From: Cotesia glomerata | Taxonomy: Eukaryota > Arthropoda > Insecta > Hymenoptera > Braconidae | Reading direction: 5' to 3' | DNA: 64,000 nucleotides | NCBI RefSeq assembly: GCF_020080835.1 | Contig: NC_058164.1 | Location: forward strand, 22,159,510 to 22,223,509 | Shown here: piece after piece, positions 35,801 through 47,131 of the stretch | Layout of the letters: each line of letters begins with the position of its first letter | How positions within the stretch are numbered: position 1 is the first letter of the stretch | Position numbers and translations under genes: made by a program | The notes under the pieces: model-generated | What the model saw: the letters and a program-made list of their open reading frames with translations, nothing else | The model's database searches: none | What the model was told of the DNA's origin: nothing

Positions 35801-38672
35801 ATCTAGGGTCATCGAGGAGATTTATCCTGCGCAGAAGAGCCTCGCGCAGGCCAAGGGGCTCAAGTACATCCAGCTGACGGATTTGGAGAAAGTTCTGCAG
35901 GCTGGAGAAGGCGTAGGCCGCGGTTAGTAAATTCTGAGGTTAACTTAAGGTTTGTTGGCTTATTTTCTTGTTTCAGACCACGAGATTCTGTCTTTCCCGG
36001 GCGTAGATTTAGTGATTCCTTGCAACAGAGAGGGTGGGTTCAACTGGATGCTCAGTATCAGCAAACCTAACTACACTTGGACTCGACAAGATGACATTCC
36101 TGTCTCTGGTGAGTTGTTCAGCTTCTTTGGTTCTGTTCCTTAGTAATTTTTAACTATTTTAGGGACGGTTCATAAGAACGGAAACCTGGAACTCAATAGT
36201 CTGAGTATCCAAGATGCAGGAAACTACTCTTGTACTCTAACCTACGTGGATCCAGACAACGAAGAAGTAGTCAAGCACATCTACGAACATGGCATTCAAG
36301 TAGTCACGCTTCCGCGCTACTCTTTGCGCGGAGGTAATCGCTACCGGGTTGGTAACTGTGATGAAGAAGCTTTAGAGATTCTAGCGACTTATTTGCCCCA
36401 GAAGTTTAATGGAATTCTATGCAAGCGCCATCTTTGTGACACATTTATCTTCGCTCCGCAGTGTAATGACCACGAAGCTACGATCAAAGTCCTGGTTACT
36501 CTTTCTTCTTTGTCCAAGACTGTGCCGTTTTTGTCCAAGTGTGGTCTCAGGTGCCACAAAGCTATCCAAGACAAACTGATTTTGTTGCTGAGCCAGAATC
36601 TCAGCACCATCTTGACTAAAAACAGTGAGTAGTATTTCACAGTTGCCAAGTTTTTGCATTTGTTCCAGACAGTCTTTGTTGGAGTTTTAACGACAGTTGT
36701 TTTTAGATTGTCCCAAGGGGGACGTCAAATATTGGAGCCCATTTCCAGAGCAAGATTCCAGAGAAAGAAAGACCATCATGAAGTTTTTGCCCGCGGCGCT
36801 GGCGTCGGGCTTCTGGTTGGCTGCCCTGCAGGTTATGGGCTTAGTTCTATTAACTGTGGTAACTTTTGAAATTTATCTTTAAGAAATCACTTCTTCTTGA
36901 TGAAAAATTGATCATTGTTAATTATTGCTTTTAGTTCCTTGCTCACCAGGGTTTCACAGCCAAGATTTATCACCGCAATGTCAGAGGTGTCCAGTAGGAT
37001 CCTATCAACCTAATTTAGGATCTAGAGTTTGTAGGTTATGCACTAACCCGTTTATTGATGGCTGTTATGATATGGTGATCATTTATTTGATTTACGCGGA
37101 TGATTTTTTGTTTTTTTAAGATTTTTATGAACGAAATTTATTTTTAGCTATGGACTTCGCCAATAACTCTGGGTACTTTTTCTGTAGTTATGATTATTTT
37201 GGTTATCGGGCTGATTCTTTGCATAACAATATCCTGCGTACGGAAAGACAAAGACAGGGACAAATGTTTGATAATTAACAACGAATCACGGAAGCCGTTA
37301 ATTAGTTCTCGGAATAACGAAGATCGTGCTTGGAGGAAAAAAGTTGATTACAAAAATGAGAAAAGTGAACGACCTTTTGTTTATGGTGTTGATGTAAGTT
37401 TTTTTTTTAAAGAAGAAAATTTCATGACAAAAAAATTTTTTAACTCAATTTTCATTCTATAAAAAGCTGATTTTTCAATTATACAATTTTATTTTAACAA
37501 GAAAAAAAGATCTTTTAGAAATTTCAAAAATTATAGCTAAATTTTTTTAAAATCAAAAAATAATCAGCTGTCTCCTGATTTCAATATTAAAAAATTTTAT
37601 CACAATGATTTCAAAAGACATTTTATAATTTTTATCTAATTAATTATGAATAAAAACTTTAAAAGAAAAATTCCACTCATAGAAATTTTAAAAAACTATT
37701 AGTGCAATTTTTTAAAAATAATTATTTATAACGAATTTATTTCTTAACAAAAATTAAAAATTTTTTAAGTATCGGATAATTTTAGTATCATCAAACTTTA
37801 ACAAGGTTTTACCAAAACTTCTATAATTTTAAATTTCAAAAACTTACTTGTAATTTTTGAGTACTCTTTTCATAAATTCGATAATTTGAAGTTCGAATAA
37901 AAATTAAAATAGCTTCGTTGATTATTTTTTAAAACGAACTTATCCAAAATGTCTACTAAAGAACGCCAAATTTGTTGTCAACCGACCTCAGTTTCTGAAC
38001 TGAGTTTTTTTAATTTATAAACGACGAATTTTTTTAATTTATTACTTTAACGATTGATAAGTACCTATAGAACGAATTTATATAATTACTTTAATTAAAT
38101 AATGCGATATTTACGTACAAAATGGAAAAATTATGAAGAAAAATTTTCCGCGTGACGGTTTTGACTTCATGCGGCCATATTAAAGTCACTAGCGCGCAGG
38201 TTTTTTTAAGCGCGCATTTAACTTCATTTTGAAAAATTTATATCATAAATATTAAAATAGAAATTTTTTTTATTTATTAATTAAATTATTATTTTTATTG
38301 AAATAAAATTTTAAAATTATTTCTTGATTTTAAAATCGCTTTATATTTTTTATTTTAAAAATATTAAATTTAATAATAAAGCTAAATTTATTTTTTTTGA
38401 ATAATTTGTATTTTATAATTTCAGGTAATTCCAAATAGAAAAAAAACTAAAATTGAAGCAAAAAGAAGAGAAACTTTAACTTGCGCTGATTCTGATAGTA
38501 TCGATTGTCTTGAGTGTAAAAAATTAAATTCACAAAATTGTACGTTCTTTAATAACAAATTATTTAATATTTTATTGATAATTTATAATTACATATTAAT
38601 GGATTTTTGTTTACAGATGGCTCAAAAAAAAATCCTAGACCTCCAGTACCGTACCCAGATTTTGATAAATAA
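26848..38672 (+). CDS. Giant transmembrane protein with Ig and ZPBP/Sp38-like module
   Basis: Nine exons by splice sites and frame: 26848-26870, 26942-35922, 35977-36108, 36163-36624, 36697-36858 (start uncertain), 36935-37074, 37148-37393, 38425-38539 and 38617-38672, giving about 3438 residues. The ATG at 26848 is chosen because joining exon 1 to exon 2 completes a signal peptide (MRYYVIYSLLCAAFVIRG). The 8981-base exon 2 encodes an acidic and lysine-rich N-terminal third, Ser/Thr-rich mucin-like stretches (about residues 930-1640), coiled-coil-like Glu-rich segments, dibasic furin-like sites (RRKRQ, RRQKRD, RAKRD) and a strongly basic end. An Ig-like domain follows (DAGNYSC, about 3002-3090), then a Cys-containing region and a Cys-rich GCC2/GCC3-type repeat (CPAGYGL, CSPGF, CPVGSYQP). 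A transmembrane segment (about 3305-3328) and a tail of about 110 residues close the protein. The Ig plus Cys order recalls zona-pellucida-binding protein (Sp38), a sperm acrosome family; that link is inference. The polyadenylation signal is at about 38822. Confidence 0.75.
31158..31337 (+). repeat. 45-bp tandem repeat, four units, within the giant exon
   Basis: Four nearly identical 45-base units encode AESSTLETSQSSEEQ (the first has Lys in place of Glu). Near-identity at the DNA level points to recent expansion within the Ser/Thr-rich mucin-like region. Confidence 0.95.
37394..38424 (+). other. Last large intron of the giant gene
   Basis: Donor gtaagt at 37394 and acceptor ataatttcag at 38415-38424. 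The sequence is very AT-rich with no repeat ends I could define. Confidence 0.6.
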
Positions 38673-39550
38673 AAAAAAAAAAAAAAAGATACAAAAATAA
38701 AACAAAAACAATGAATTACTGGTTTAGATTAAATGATTAAGGATTCAATACTTCTAAGCTATAATTTACTTATCCTAAGGAATTTTATTTTACGAGTATT
38801 AATGTATTATTATGATTACTTAATAAATATACAATAATTTATACATAGTTATGTTTATAAGAGATGAAGATTTTATTGCTAGAATTTTTAATACATTTAA
38901 ATGGTTTGAATTATTTTTTTAAATTTCAATTAACTACTCCAGCAAATATTATCTGAAACATAAATAAGTATTTGTTAATTATCTTTAATAACAATCTGAT
39001 AAGTATAATTAAGAAATATAGTAATTGATTGATATTAGAAAAAAATTTTTATTTGAGATCAGAAATAAAATTCAATTTTTTATAAGGATATTAATTTTAC
39101 TATTTTATGTAATTTTAGAGCATTTTACTGTTTCATATTTTTTTATTCATTTAATAAATAAACAGAAAATTTATTGAAAAATAAATCATGAAAATTTTAA
39201 CTTGTTTTTCAAAATTTTCAACGCTGTTTATGATAATATTTATGTTGACTTCATTTTTATGGAAAAGATATCAATAAATATTTTTTTTTGTTTTTTTCAA
39301 TAGAATTAAATAATAATTAAAAGATATCAAATAATAGTTATAAAAAAAATGAAGGACATAAATTTAAAAAATTTTAGGTACTTATAAAAAAATAATTAAA
39401 AAAATTTTCAACTTTTTTTTTGAATCATTGAATTTTTAGACATCCAAGTCTTTACTGATGCTAATAGTAATTTTTTTACTGGATATAACCATTAATCATT
39501 TATAATTATTGGTAAATAGTACTAGAAAAAAAAAATGGCAACTTACAAAT
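38673..39550. other. Convergent 3' ends of the giant gene and COX7C
   Basis: Holds the polyadenylation signal of the giant gene (AATAAA at about 38822) and AT-rich DNA that should include the COX7C 3' UTR on the other strand. No further gene. Confidence 0.5.
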
Positions 39551-41807
39551 TTACTTCAACATTTGATGACGGACTATAATGAATGGTAAGGCTAATCCGC
39601 TGCCAAAGAAGATGATGAAATAAGCTGTAAGCTTGAATCTGTTGTGGATACTGAACGGCAAGTTCTGGGAAAGTTATTACATAACTAATAAATAACAATC
39701 AGTGAATGTAACGAATATGATGCAATTAATATAACAAATCATTAAAAAAATATTGAATGGAAAAAATTTTCAAGTTAACACTTTGGATATTAATTTATAA
39801 AAATAAATTATTTAATTAAGAATTAAAATTAAAAATAGTATGTATTTTTAAAGGGGGAACACCACTGTGACGATCGAAAAAAGAGGTGATTTTCGGGAAT
39901 CTTTTTGACAAGGAAAATAAAGGGATTTGAAGATCGGATTTTTTTTATTTTATTAAGGGTACATTAAAGATTATTAACCTAATTTTTTATTAAAAAATAT
40001 TTAATTATTACAAAGTTATTAACAATTTCGTAGAGCACTAGAAAAAATTTTCCCCTCCACGGTCGGTTCGATAACTCAAAAACGGATCATCTGAAAATAA
40101 AAACCCAAATTGCTTTTTAATCAGTGAGGATGTAGTTATCGTCGCACGTATGGAATTAAAAAAATTTTCATTTTAAAGATTTTTTTAGCCGGGTTAAAAC
40201 AAAAAAAAAAACAGCAAAAATAGTTAGAAAATTTCCAATCAGTCGCCATTTTTTTTTAAATTAAAATTTTCAAAATTTCGTACGTGCGACGATAACTACA
40301 TCCCTACTGATTAAAAAGCAATTTGAGTTTTCATTTTCAGACGATCCGTTTTTAAGTTAACGAACCGACCATGGAGGGGGAAATTTTTTCTAGTGCTCTA
40401 CGAAATTGTTAATAACTTTGTAATAATTAAATATTATTAAATAAAAATTAAGGGTAATAATCTTTAATGTGCCTTTAATAAAATAAAAAAATCGATCCCT
40501 AAATTTTTTATTTTCCTTGTTAAAAAAAATTCTCGAAAATCACCTCTTTTTTTCGATTATCACAGTGGTGTTTCCACTCAATAATTTTAACTAGAGAAAA
40601 TTTTTGTATAAATTTTATCAGGTATTTGCAATTAAAAAATTCTAAAGTAAAAAATTTTTATAACCTGAAACAGAAATTTTGTTATTTTCATATTTTTTTA
40701 CACAAATAATTTGTTTGTAAACGGGACATTAATTTTTAAAAATCTGATCTTAATTTTTGTAATTTCTATAGTTTGAAATTTCATTCTCTCTGCTATGATA
40801 AGGAAAAATATTTTTTTTTAATTTAGACTTTTAATTTTTTTTTAAATTTCTTTATGTATAATTTATGTTGAAATTTATTTGCTAAAATTTTTTCTTATTA
40901 ATTTAATTGATGAAAAAATCTAAAAAATCATTTGGTGTTAGTTAATTTCAGTAAAATAATAAAAAAATTAAATATTGCACAATTGAAAATTTAAAAAAAT
41001 ATGATAGGCCTATAAATTTGCAAGCTTCAAATAACTTATCGACATTCTAATTAGCAAATTTTCTAACTCCATTTTAGAAAATCTTCCATTTGTATGAAAA
41101 AACAATTAATTAAAAATTTATTATCACTTCAAAAAACCATTTAATATTTAATAGAGGTATAATATTTTAGTTTGAATCATTCAAATAATTTACAATTGGA
41201 CTACTGTTACATTGAAGTATTAAAAAATCACCCTCTACAAAATAAGAAGTTAACCAATTGCTAATTAGACCGTCGATATAAAGTATCAGCATTATCAAAA
41301 ATAAAAAAACAACCTAAAAAATAATAAGTATACAAATAATACTAAAGTTAGCCGACGTTTTTGACTTTTTGATTTTTTTAATTTATTAAATTAGAAATGA
41401 AAAATTTTTTTTTTTAAATTGCACTTATAGTTTTTCAAGTTTTTTACAAATGAAAATTTTTTTTGTCATAATTTTTTCAATAAAAAAAAATTCTAAAAAT
41501 TTTTAGATGTCGGCTAACTTAATTTAAGAAAATTAAAAGTATAAGTGCAATTTTTTAAAAATAATATTTAATTCTAATTTAATAATTAAAAATAACTCCA
41601 AAAATTAACAATGTCGGCTAACTTTACTATTATCTTAATTTTCATAGTATATAATTATAATTATAAAAATAAAATATTTCAACAATAAAAAGTTATGCAA
41701 TTACGTACAGCGCCTGGGTAACCTCCAGGATCGCCATGGCCAGAGCGACGGATAGCACTTGTGGTAAAATTTCTGATCTGTTTGGCAATCAACTGTCTGG
41801 CAATCAT
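39551..41807 (-). CDS. COX7C: Cytochrome c oxidase subunit 7C
   Basis: Two coding exons on the minus strand, too short for standard ORF listing: 41807-41709 (33 codons) and 39664-39551 (37 codons plus stop), in phase, giving 70 residues. Exon 1 encodes an Arg-rich amphipathic presequence (MIARQLIAKQIRNF) and a GHGDPGGYPGA linker. Exon 2 carries the family signature NLPFSIHNRFKLTAYFIIFF followed by a GSGLALPF stretch and VRHQMLK, with one inner-membrane helix. It is a small nuclear-encoded subunit of complex IV in the inner mitochondrial membrane. Length fits the family (about 63-70). The 5' acceptor (atttttag) just upstream of the ATG and the donor at 41891/41892 imply a non-coding first exon. 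The intron of about 2 kb contains a foldback element. Confidence 0.93.
39853..40577. mobile_element. Foldback transposon in the COX7C intron
   Basis: About 725 bp with long inverted arms of about 340 bases. Outer ends are GGGGGAACACCACTGTGA and TCACAGTGGTGTTTCCACTC, and the inner blocks GGTCGGTTCGATAACTCAAA and ATGTAGTTATCGTCGCACGT have inverted partners. No coding capacity. Confidence 0.8.
40578..41708. other. Remainder of the COX7C intron
   Basis: AT-rich. The block around 41340-41640 contains a loose inverted repeat around GTTAGCCGACxT (41347 and 41508, 41622), probably another decayed foldback element. No gene. Confidence 0.45.
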
Positions 41808-41891
41808 CTTGAAATTATCTAAAAATATAAAAAATAATTAAATTAACGTAAAAAATGATCAACTATGACAAATATTCTTTATTTCACTCAC

Positions 41892-42113
41892 AATAATTCA
41901 ACACCTGTAAATTTACTACGTCTTTGCTATCAATAAGCTAAGCTCTGCATTGAAAATTACAGCACATGCGCGAGAATCGTGGAAGAAGTGGGCAGTTGAA
42001 TAAAAGTAGAACTTGTGTCGCCATCTTGTGAAACTTCGCGTCAGTTGTCAGTCGGTGAAAGAGGAATCAACAAGAACGCTTGCGGAAAAAGTAAATTATG
42101 TGCAATTTCTCTG
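41892..42113. promoter_or_regulatory. Probable bidirectional promoter between COX7C and a plus-strand transcript
   Basis: Balanced base composition, unlike its surroundings. On the minus strand it ends in a donor (gtgagt complement at 41886-41891) feeding COX7C. On the plus strand a segment ends in CTCTG|gtgagt with its donor at 42114. CGCCATCTTG at 42019-42028 is the YY1/Pho-type motif and ACATGCGCGAG at about 41962 resembles an NRF-1 half site; both are typical of mitochondrial gene promoters. The plus-strand product is unknown. Confidence 0.45.
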
Positions 42114-42746
42114 GTGAGTAATATAATAAGCATAACAATAATTAAATAAACGGTAATCATCAGTTGTAAGTACTTGTAAATGGCTGACCCATTAGTATTG
42201 AAAAAAATAATAAAAATGAACGCGTAATTAAAAATTAATCTTGATTCCATTGTTGCTACAATCGACTGAGGAAGTTATTAAAAGAAGACAAGAATCATAA
42301 ATTGAAAAAATTTGTATTGTATAATGAATAATTGAGATCTTGAACATGTAGATAAATATAATGTTCAGGTGAATGAAGGTAATTATTTTTCGAAAGGTCT
42401 GCTGATTGCTAGTGGATAAGTTTAACTTTACGGTACATAATGTATTGATGGTACATCTTGTCATGGTTTGTAGAGCATGTAATCTTTTAAAAACTTCATT
42501 TATTAATTACAATTAAATATATATACATATCGCGCTATCAATTCCAAAAAAAGGAGTCTAAAATTTTATTTTTTTTTTAATTAACTTGAAAATTTTTACA
42601 ATAGATGAATAATTGGGAAAATGAGAAAAAAACAAAAATTTTTTTGACATATATCTTTTGACTTGAAGCTAAACAATTTTTTAAGCCCAAAAAGCGTATA
42701 TAAAAAAAATTTGATTATATATTTTTTGACTTTTTGCTTCAAAATA
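42114..42746. other. AT-rich DNA without a gene
   Basis: The two minus-strand frames of 69-78 codons are hydrophobic AT-driven reading frames with no recognisable features. Confidence 0.4.
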
Positions 42747-43315
42747 TTAACCCATAGTGGTCACACTTCTTAAAAATAACGTAGTGGTCATACTGGGTCT
42801 AGTTGACCCCATGCACGGAAAAAATTGTTGCTACTTTGGTGTTCTTTTCAATATTTTCACTCGAGCCGTACATGAGAGTAACTCTTAAGAGCGATTTATA
42901 ATCGCATTTTCAAACGTGTTTTTCTCATATATGTGATAAAATTTCGAAAAAAAACGCTTCGCTCTTCGATAGATAATTAAATTATCTATCGAAGAGCTCT
43001 TTTGGAAAATTTTCATTTATTTATGCATAAAATGCGTTTTAAGATTCCATTTGTTGTACAAGTATGACAGAGATACTTTCGTTTGTCCAATAGAGGGTGA
43101 GAGAGAGAAAAAATGTAAATCCTTCTTAAGACTTCCGTTGAATAAGTCAATCGTTTTTTAATTTTTTTAACTTCCCGCTAAGAAAATCGAAGATTTTCAG
43201 AAATCGGGAAGTTATTGTTTTCACCCCGTTTTACGAAAATCGAGTTTTCATCGAATCTCGACGTTTCAAGGTCCTAGAAAGCTTCCCTGATTATTCCCGC
43301 GATGGTGTCTGTATG

Positions 43316-43372
<57 letters not shown>

Positions 43373-44415
43373 ATGTGGGTGTGGATGTATGTAAGCCTCT
43401 CATAACTTTTGAACGGCTTGACCGATTTGATGGCGGTTGGTGTCATTCGAAAGGGCTTGACTAAACTTAGATTTTTTATATACTTTGGAACGATTCGGAC
43501 CGGTAGATTTTGAGAAATCGCAAAAAAACTACCAAAAAAAATTTTTTCAAATGGGGTTTTTTAGGAATAACTTTTAAACGGCTTTACTGATTAATTCCAA
43601 AAACTAATCAGCTCTTAACATGAAAAAAAAACCACGGCGATCGCCGCCAGTCCGGTCAAAATCGGTTGATTCGTTCGTGAGTTATCGTTGACGAAAAAAA
43701 ACCGAAAAAAGTGTTTTTTCGGAATTACTCCGAAATTTTTGGTTCTATCAATTCAAACTTGAAGATTCTTCATGAAGCTTAAAAAACTGCGTCGAATGCT
43801 ACCAACCGCGTGAAAATCGGTTCATTCATTCAAAAGTTATTGCGATTTGAAAATTTAAAAAATAGTTTTTTATCAAACTTCTATAAAACTTTTGAGCTCG
43901 AAGAGCTTAAAAGCCGACAAAAGCTATTTTTTTGAGCTCGGAAAGCTCAAAATAACACACAAATTGTATTTATGAGCTCGAAGAGCTCAAAAACGTCATG
44001 TGCAATTTCAAGCGTTTAGGTATAGGATTGGCGGGAAGTTGCAGGGATGGTCTTTAGGGTCAACCGTTTTCCTAATTTTTTTAATTGTTTAATTATAAAA
44101 AAAAATGCGAGTAAGTCAAATTTCGAAAAATTTGACTTTTTTTTACTAAAAACTTCATTTTTTAAGATAAATGAAAATGACTGCGGTTCTACTCCGGATA
44201 TCACATACTTTGAAAAAAAAAGTTGTGTCATGTCGAGCTTTTCAAAAAATATATTTATTTGTGCAATTGAAATCGTAAATTTCCGTGAATCTCAGAAAAT
44301 CTTCAAACAATAATAGATGGTACCACAGATACCATTTTGAATGATATCTTCGAAGCAAGAGCAACTCAAAAATTGCCTGAGATCATCTAGACCCATAATG
44401 ACCACTACGGGTTAA
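42747..44415. mobile_element. Terminal-inverted-repeat element containing a nested repeat
   Basis: Left end TTAACCCATAGTGGTCA with a second GTAGTGGTCATACTGGGTCT block at about 42780. The right end (about 44388-44415) is the reverse complement of the same words. Inside lie a perfect AATTAAATT-centred palindrome (about 42960-43003) and a minus-strand copy of the TTCCCGCTAA family (43168-44085). Likely a non-autonomous DNA element that was itself a target. Confidence 0.55.
43168..44085 (-). mobile_element. Dispersed repeat family copy 2 (TTCCCGCTAA), with (TA)n/(GT)n
   Basis: Reverse-complement copy of 14640-15600. It keeps TTCCCGCTAAGAAAATCGAA at its right-hand terminus (plus coordinates from about 43172) and the GAGCTC-rich blocks at 43890-43992. 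A TA tract followed by GT units sits at about 43319-43385, where copy 1 has (CA)n. Confidence 0.7.
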
Positions 44416-44784
44416 ATTAAAAATTTTCAGAAATTCAGAAAAATTAATTAATACAGATAGATTTTTATGTTAATTTTTTTTTCTAATTTCAACGTTTTAG
44501 CGTCCCAAAAATCTGTTTTTTCTTTTTCAATTTTCAATTTCCATAGCCAGAAGTTCAAACAATAAATTTGTGAAACAGAAAGTTAAAAAATCAATTAGAA
44601 AAAAGAAAATATTATTGGAAACTTGCATCAGTAGATTAATTTAGTTAGAAAATTCTGATAATATTTTGATTTTTAAATAGGACCATTAGTTCTAAAAGAA
44701 TTAAAAAATAAAATTGCCTTAATAATTTTCTTAAATTTATTTGCTACGAAAAATTATAAAAATTATTAGATTTTTAGTGACTTA
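44416..44784. other. AT-rich spacer
   Basis: Nothing supportable. Confidence 0.4.
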
Positions 44785-45091
44785 GACTGATAGAAGGATT
44801 TATTTGTATTAAATAATATTTGTTAATAGTATTAATCAACATTAATAGTATTAATCAACATTAATAGTACAAATCATTTATTACAGACCATTTTTTAGTA
44901 TTAAACAAATATTTCTTAGTATTTAAAATGATTTGTTTGTATATAATAAATCTGATTTTCATTTATTAAATATTAATAAATCTTTTTAAATACTAACAAA
45001 TATTTGTTAAGGACTAACAAATGGCTTCTAATAAATGATTTGTTAAATATTAAGAAATCTTTTTAACTATAAACAAATCCTTCTATCAGTG
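44785..45091. mobile_element. TA-flanked MITE with CACTGATAG-type ends
   Basis: Ends GACTGATAGAAGGATTTATT and AAATCCTTCTATCAGTG are inverted repeats flanked by TA on both sides. The inside is composed of repeated ACAAATATTTGTTA-like words. Termini resemble those of the element at 53274-53515. Confidence 0.7.
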
Positions 45092-45429
45092 TAGTAGTAC
45101 AATATTATCCGACGTGTTATTACTTGTTTATTTGGAATTAAGAAAATTAGTGAAAAGAAAATTGCATTAATGATTTTTCGAAATTTCTAAAAAAATAATA
45201 TGTAATTTGCAAAAAAAACAAAATAATGAAAATTACCCGATTTTTATTGATTTTAGTACAATATTATCGGACATTTAATCAATTTTTAAATTTTTAATTA
45301 AAAAATTTAGTACAAAGAGAACTGCATCCATAATTTTTGGAAATTTTAAAAACATTGACTTGCTAAGAAAAATCATTATGACACTGATATCAACAAATAT
45401 CTGACAATTTTTTTTATTTTGATTATAAA
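45092..45429. other. AT-rich spacer
   Basis: No gene or repeat ends seen. Confidence 0.35.
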
Positions 45430-46100
45430 TTAATTATAAAAAAATTAGTAAAACGGTTCACCCTAAAGGCCATCCCTGCAACTTCCCGCTAATTCCATAC
45501 CTGGGCGCTTAAAATTGTACTTATGATGTTTTTGAGCTCAAAATATAATTTATGTGATATTTTGAGCTCGCTGAGCTCAAAGAGATAGTATTTCTATGCA
45601 TTTGGGCTCTTCGAGCTCAAAAGTCTGATAGAAGTTTCATAGAACACTACTTTTAGAATTTTCAAACCGCAATAACTTTTGAATAGATCTACCGATTTTC
45701 ATGCGGTTGGCGGCATTCGACGCAGTTTTATCAGACTCATAAAAAATTTTCAGGTTTTGATTGATCGAACCAAAAATTTCGGAGTAATTTCGAAAAAACA
45801 CATTTTTCAGTTTTCTTTCGTTCACGATATCTCTCGAACAAATTAACCGATTTCGACCAGCTTGATGGCGATCGACGTGGTTTTTTATTGTCTAGAGTTG
45901 ATTAGTTTTTGGAATCGATCGGTAGAGCCGTTTAAAAGTTATCCAAAAAAAACCACGTTTGAAAAAATTTTTTTTCTTAGTTTTTTTTTAAATTTCTCAA
46001 AATATACTGATCTGAATCGGTCCAAATTATACTTAAAATCTAAGTTTGGCCAAGCCCTTTCAAACGGCACCAACCGCGATAGAATCGGATGAGCCGTTTA
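45430..46100 (+). mobile_element. Dispersed repeat family copy 3 (TTCCCGCTAA), truncated
   Basis: Same-strand copy of 14640-15300 with TTCCCGCTAATTCC at about 45483 and GAGCTC words. It stops where copy 1 has its (CA)n tract and is fused to a Helitron fragment, suggesting truncation at a microsatellite. Confidence 0.7.
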
Positions 46101-46104
46101 AAAT

Positions 46105-46455
46105 ATTTTTCATATATACATATATATAATATATTTAAATGTATGAAAAATTGATGTGGGTACTCAAATGAAAGGTCTCGATGAGTGTAATGTCGGCGTG
46201 AGCTTATATCTTTAAAAATGTCAATAGTTCACAAGATACAAGATCATTTCTTAATTATGTGTTTAGAGATAGAGCATTTTCGAATGCAGTCTAAATACTT
46301 ATCATCATAAATTGACTATTGGTGAGAATGATATGAAACCATGAAAAGGCACAACTCCAGGTCAAGACTTTTACGACGATACTAAATTTAACCATAAAGA
46401 TCCATTTTATCATATAAATATACTGGCCACAAAATTATTCTGTTAATAATATAGA
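46105..46455 (-). mobile_element. Helitron-like fragment, minus strand
   Basis: Reverse complement of the Helitron family. The 5' TCTATATTATTAACAG end lies at 46455 reading leftwards, with the shared blocks around TGACTATTGGTGAGAATGAT. The 3' half is missing. Confidence 0.65.
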
Positions 46456-46789
46456 TTATTGGATTTTTGTCAATTGTAGTATCACAATTTTTTGTTTTTA
46501 GTTACTATTGTCTAAATATGATTGTATAATCAGAAACAAGTATGAATTTTACTATAGAGTATAAAAAAAACATAGATTCAGGTATGAGCAGTTTTAGGCG
46601 ACTAAAATACAAACGTACTTACAACTGTACTAAAATTAGTGGACATCTAACCGTTTTTTGATTTTTTACCGAATAGATTATTAAAAAAAATTAATTTCCT
46701 AAATCTAACTATCAATTCTGATGAAGTATTATATGTGAGTCCATAAATATACAAACTATAGGTAAACGAATCGATTTAAAATATGTAGT

Positions 46790-46938
46790 GTCCTCCGTTA
46801 TCGTAAGTGCAAAGTGAGGTATCCCCTGAGAGTTCCGCTTGGTTCGTGACCACCCACGTACTGGCTCCGGAGCTGGAGACGGAGGACCGGAGTGAATTCA
46901 GAATTACGGAGGACTAGATCGTAGACGGAGACGTTTAG
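46790..46938 (+). other. Possible non-coding 5' exon
   Basis: A 150-base island of high GC content ends in ACGTTTAG|gtgagt (donor at 46939). In this AT-rich DNA such an island looks like a promoter-proximal exon of a plus-strand gene whose coding part is outside the window or not recognised. No open frame supports protein. Confidence 0.3.
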
Positions 46939-47131
46939 GTGAGTGCCAACGGCAACTAAAATCCCTCTTAAAAAACAGTCTTCTCGAAATGTTTACAACC
47001 GTCTGCTAGATTTTTTGCTTATACATTATAATTTATATATTCTACATTTTATATTCTACACTCTAAATAACAAATGCTCATGAAACATGTTTTCTTTTTT
47101 CATTTTAGCTCCAGTGATTATATATTATATT

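Noticed and set aside
36697..36882. Alternative frame with a hydrophobic C-terminus as the end of the giant protein
   Set aside because: The overlapping frame carries CPAGYGLSSINC and splices in phase to the next Cys-rich exon, which is much stronger evidence.
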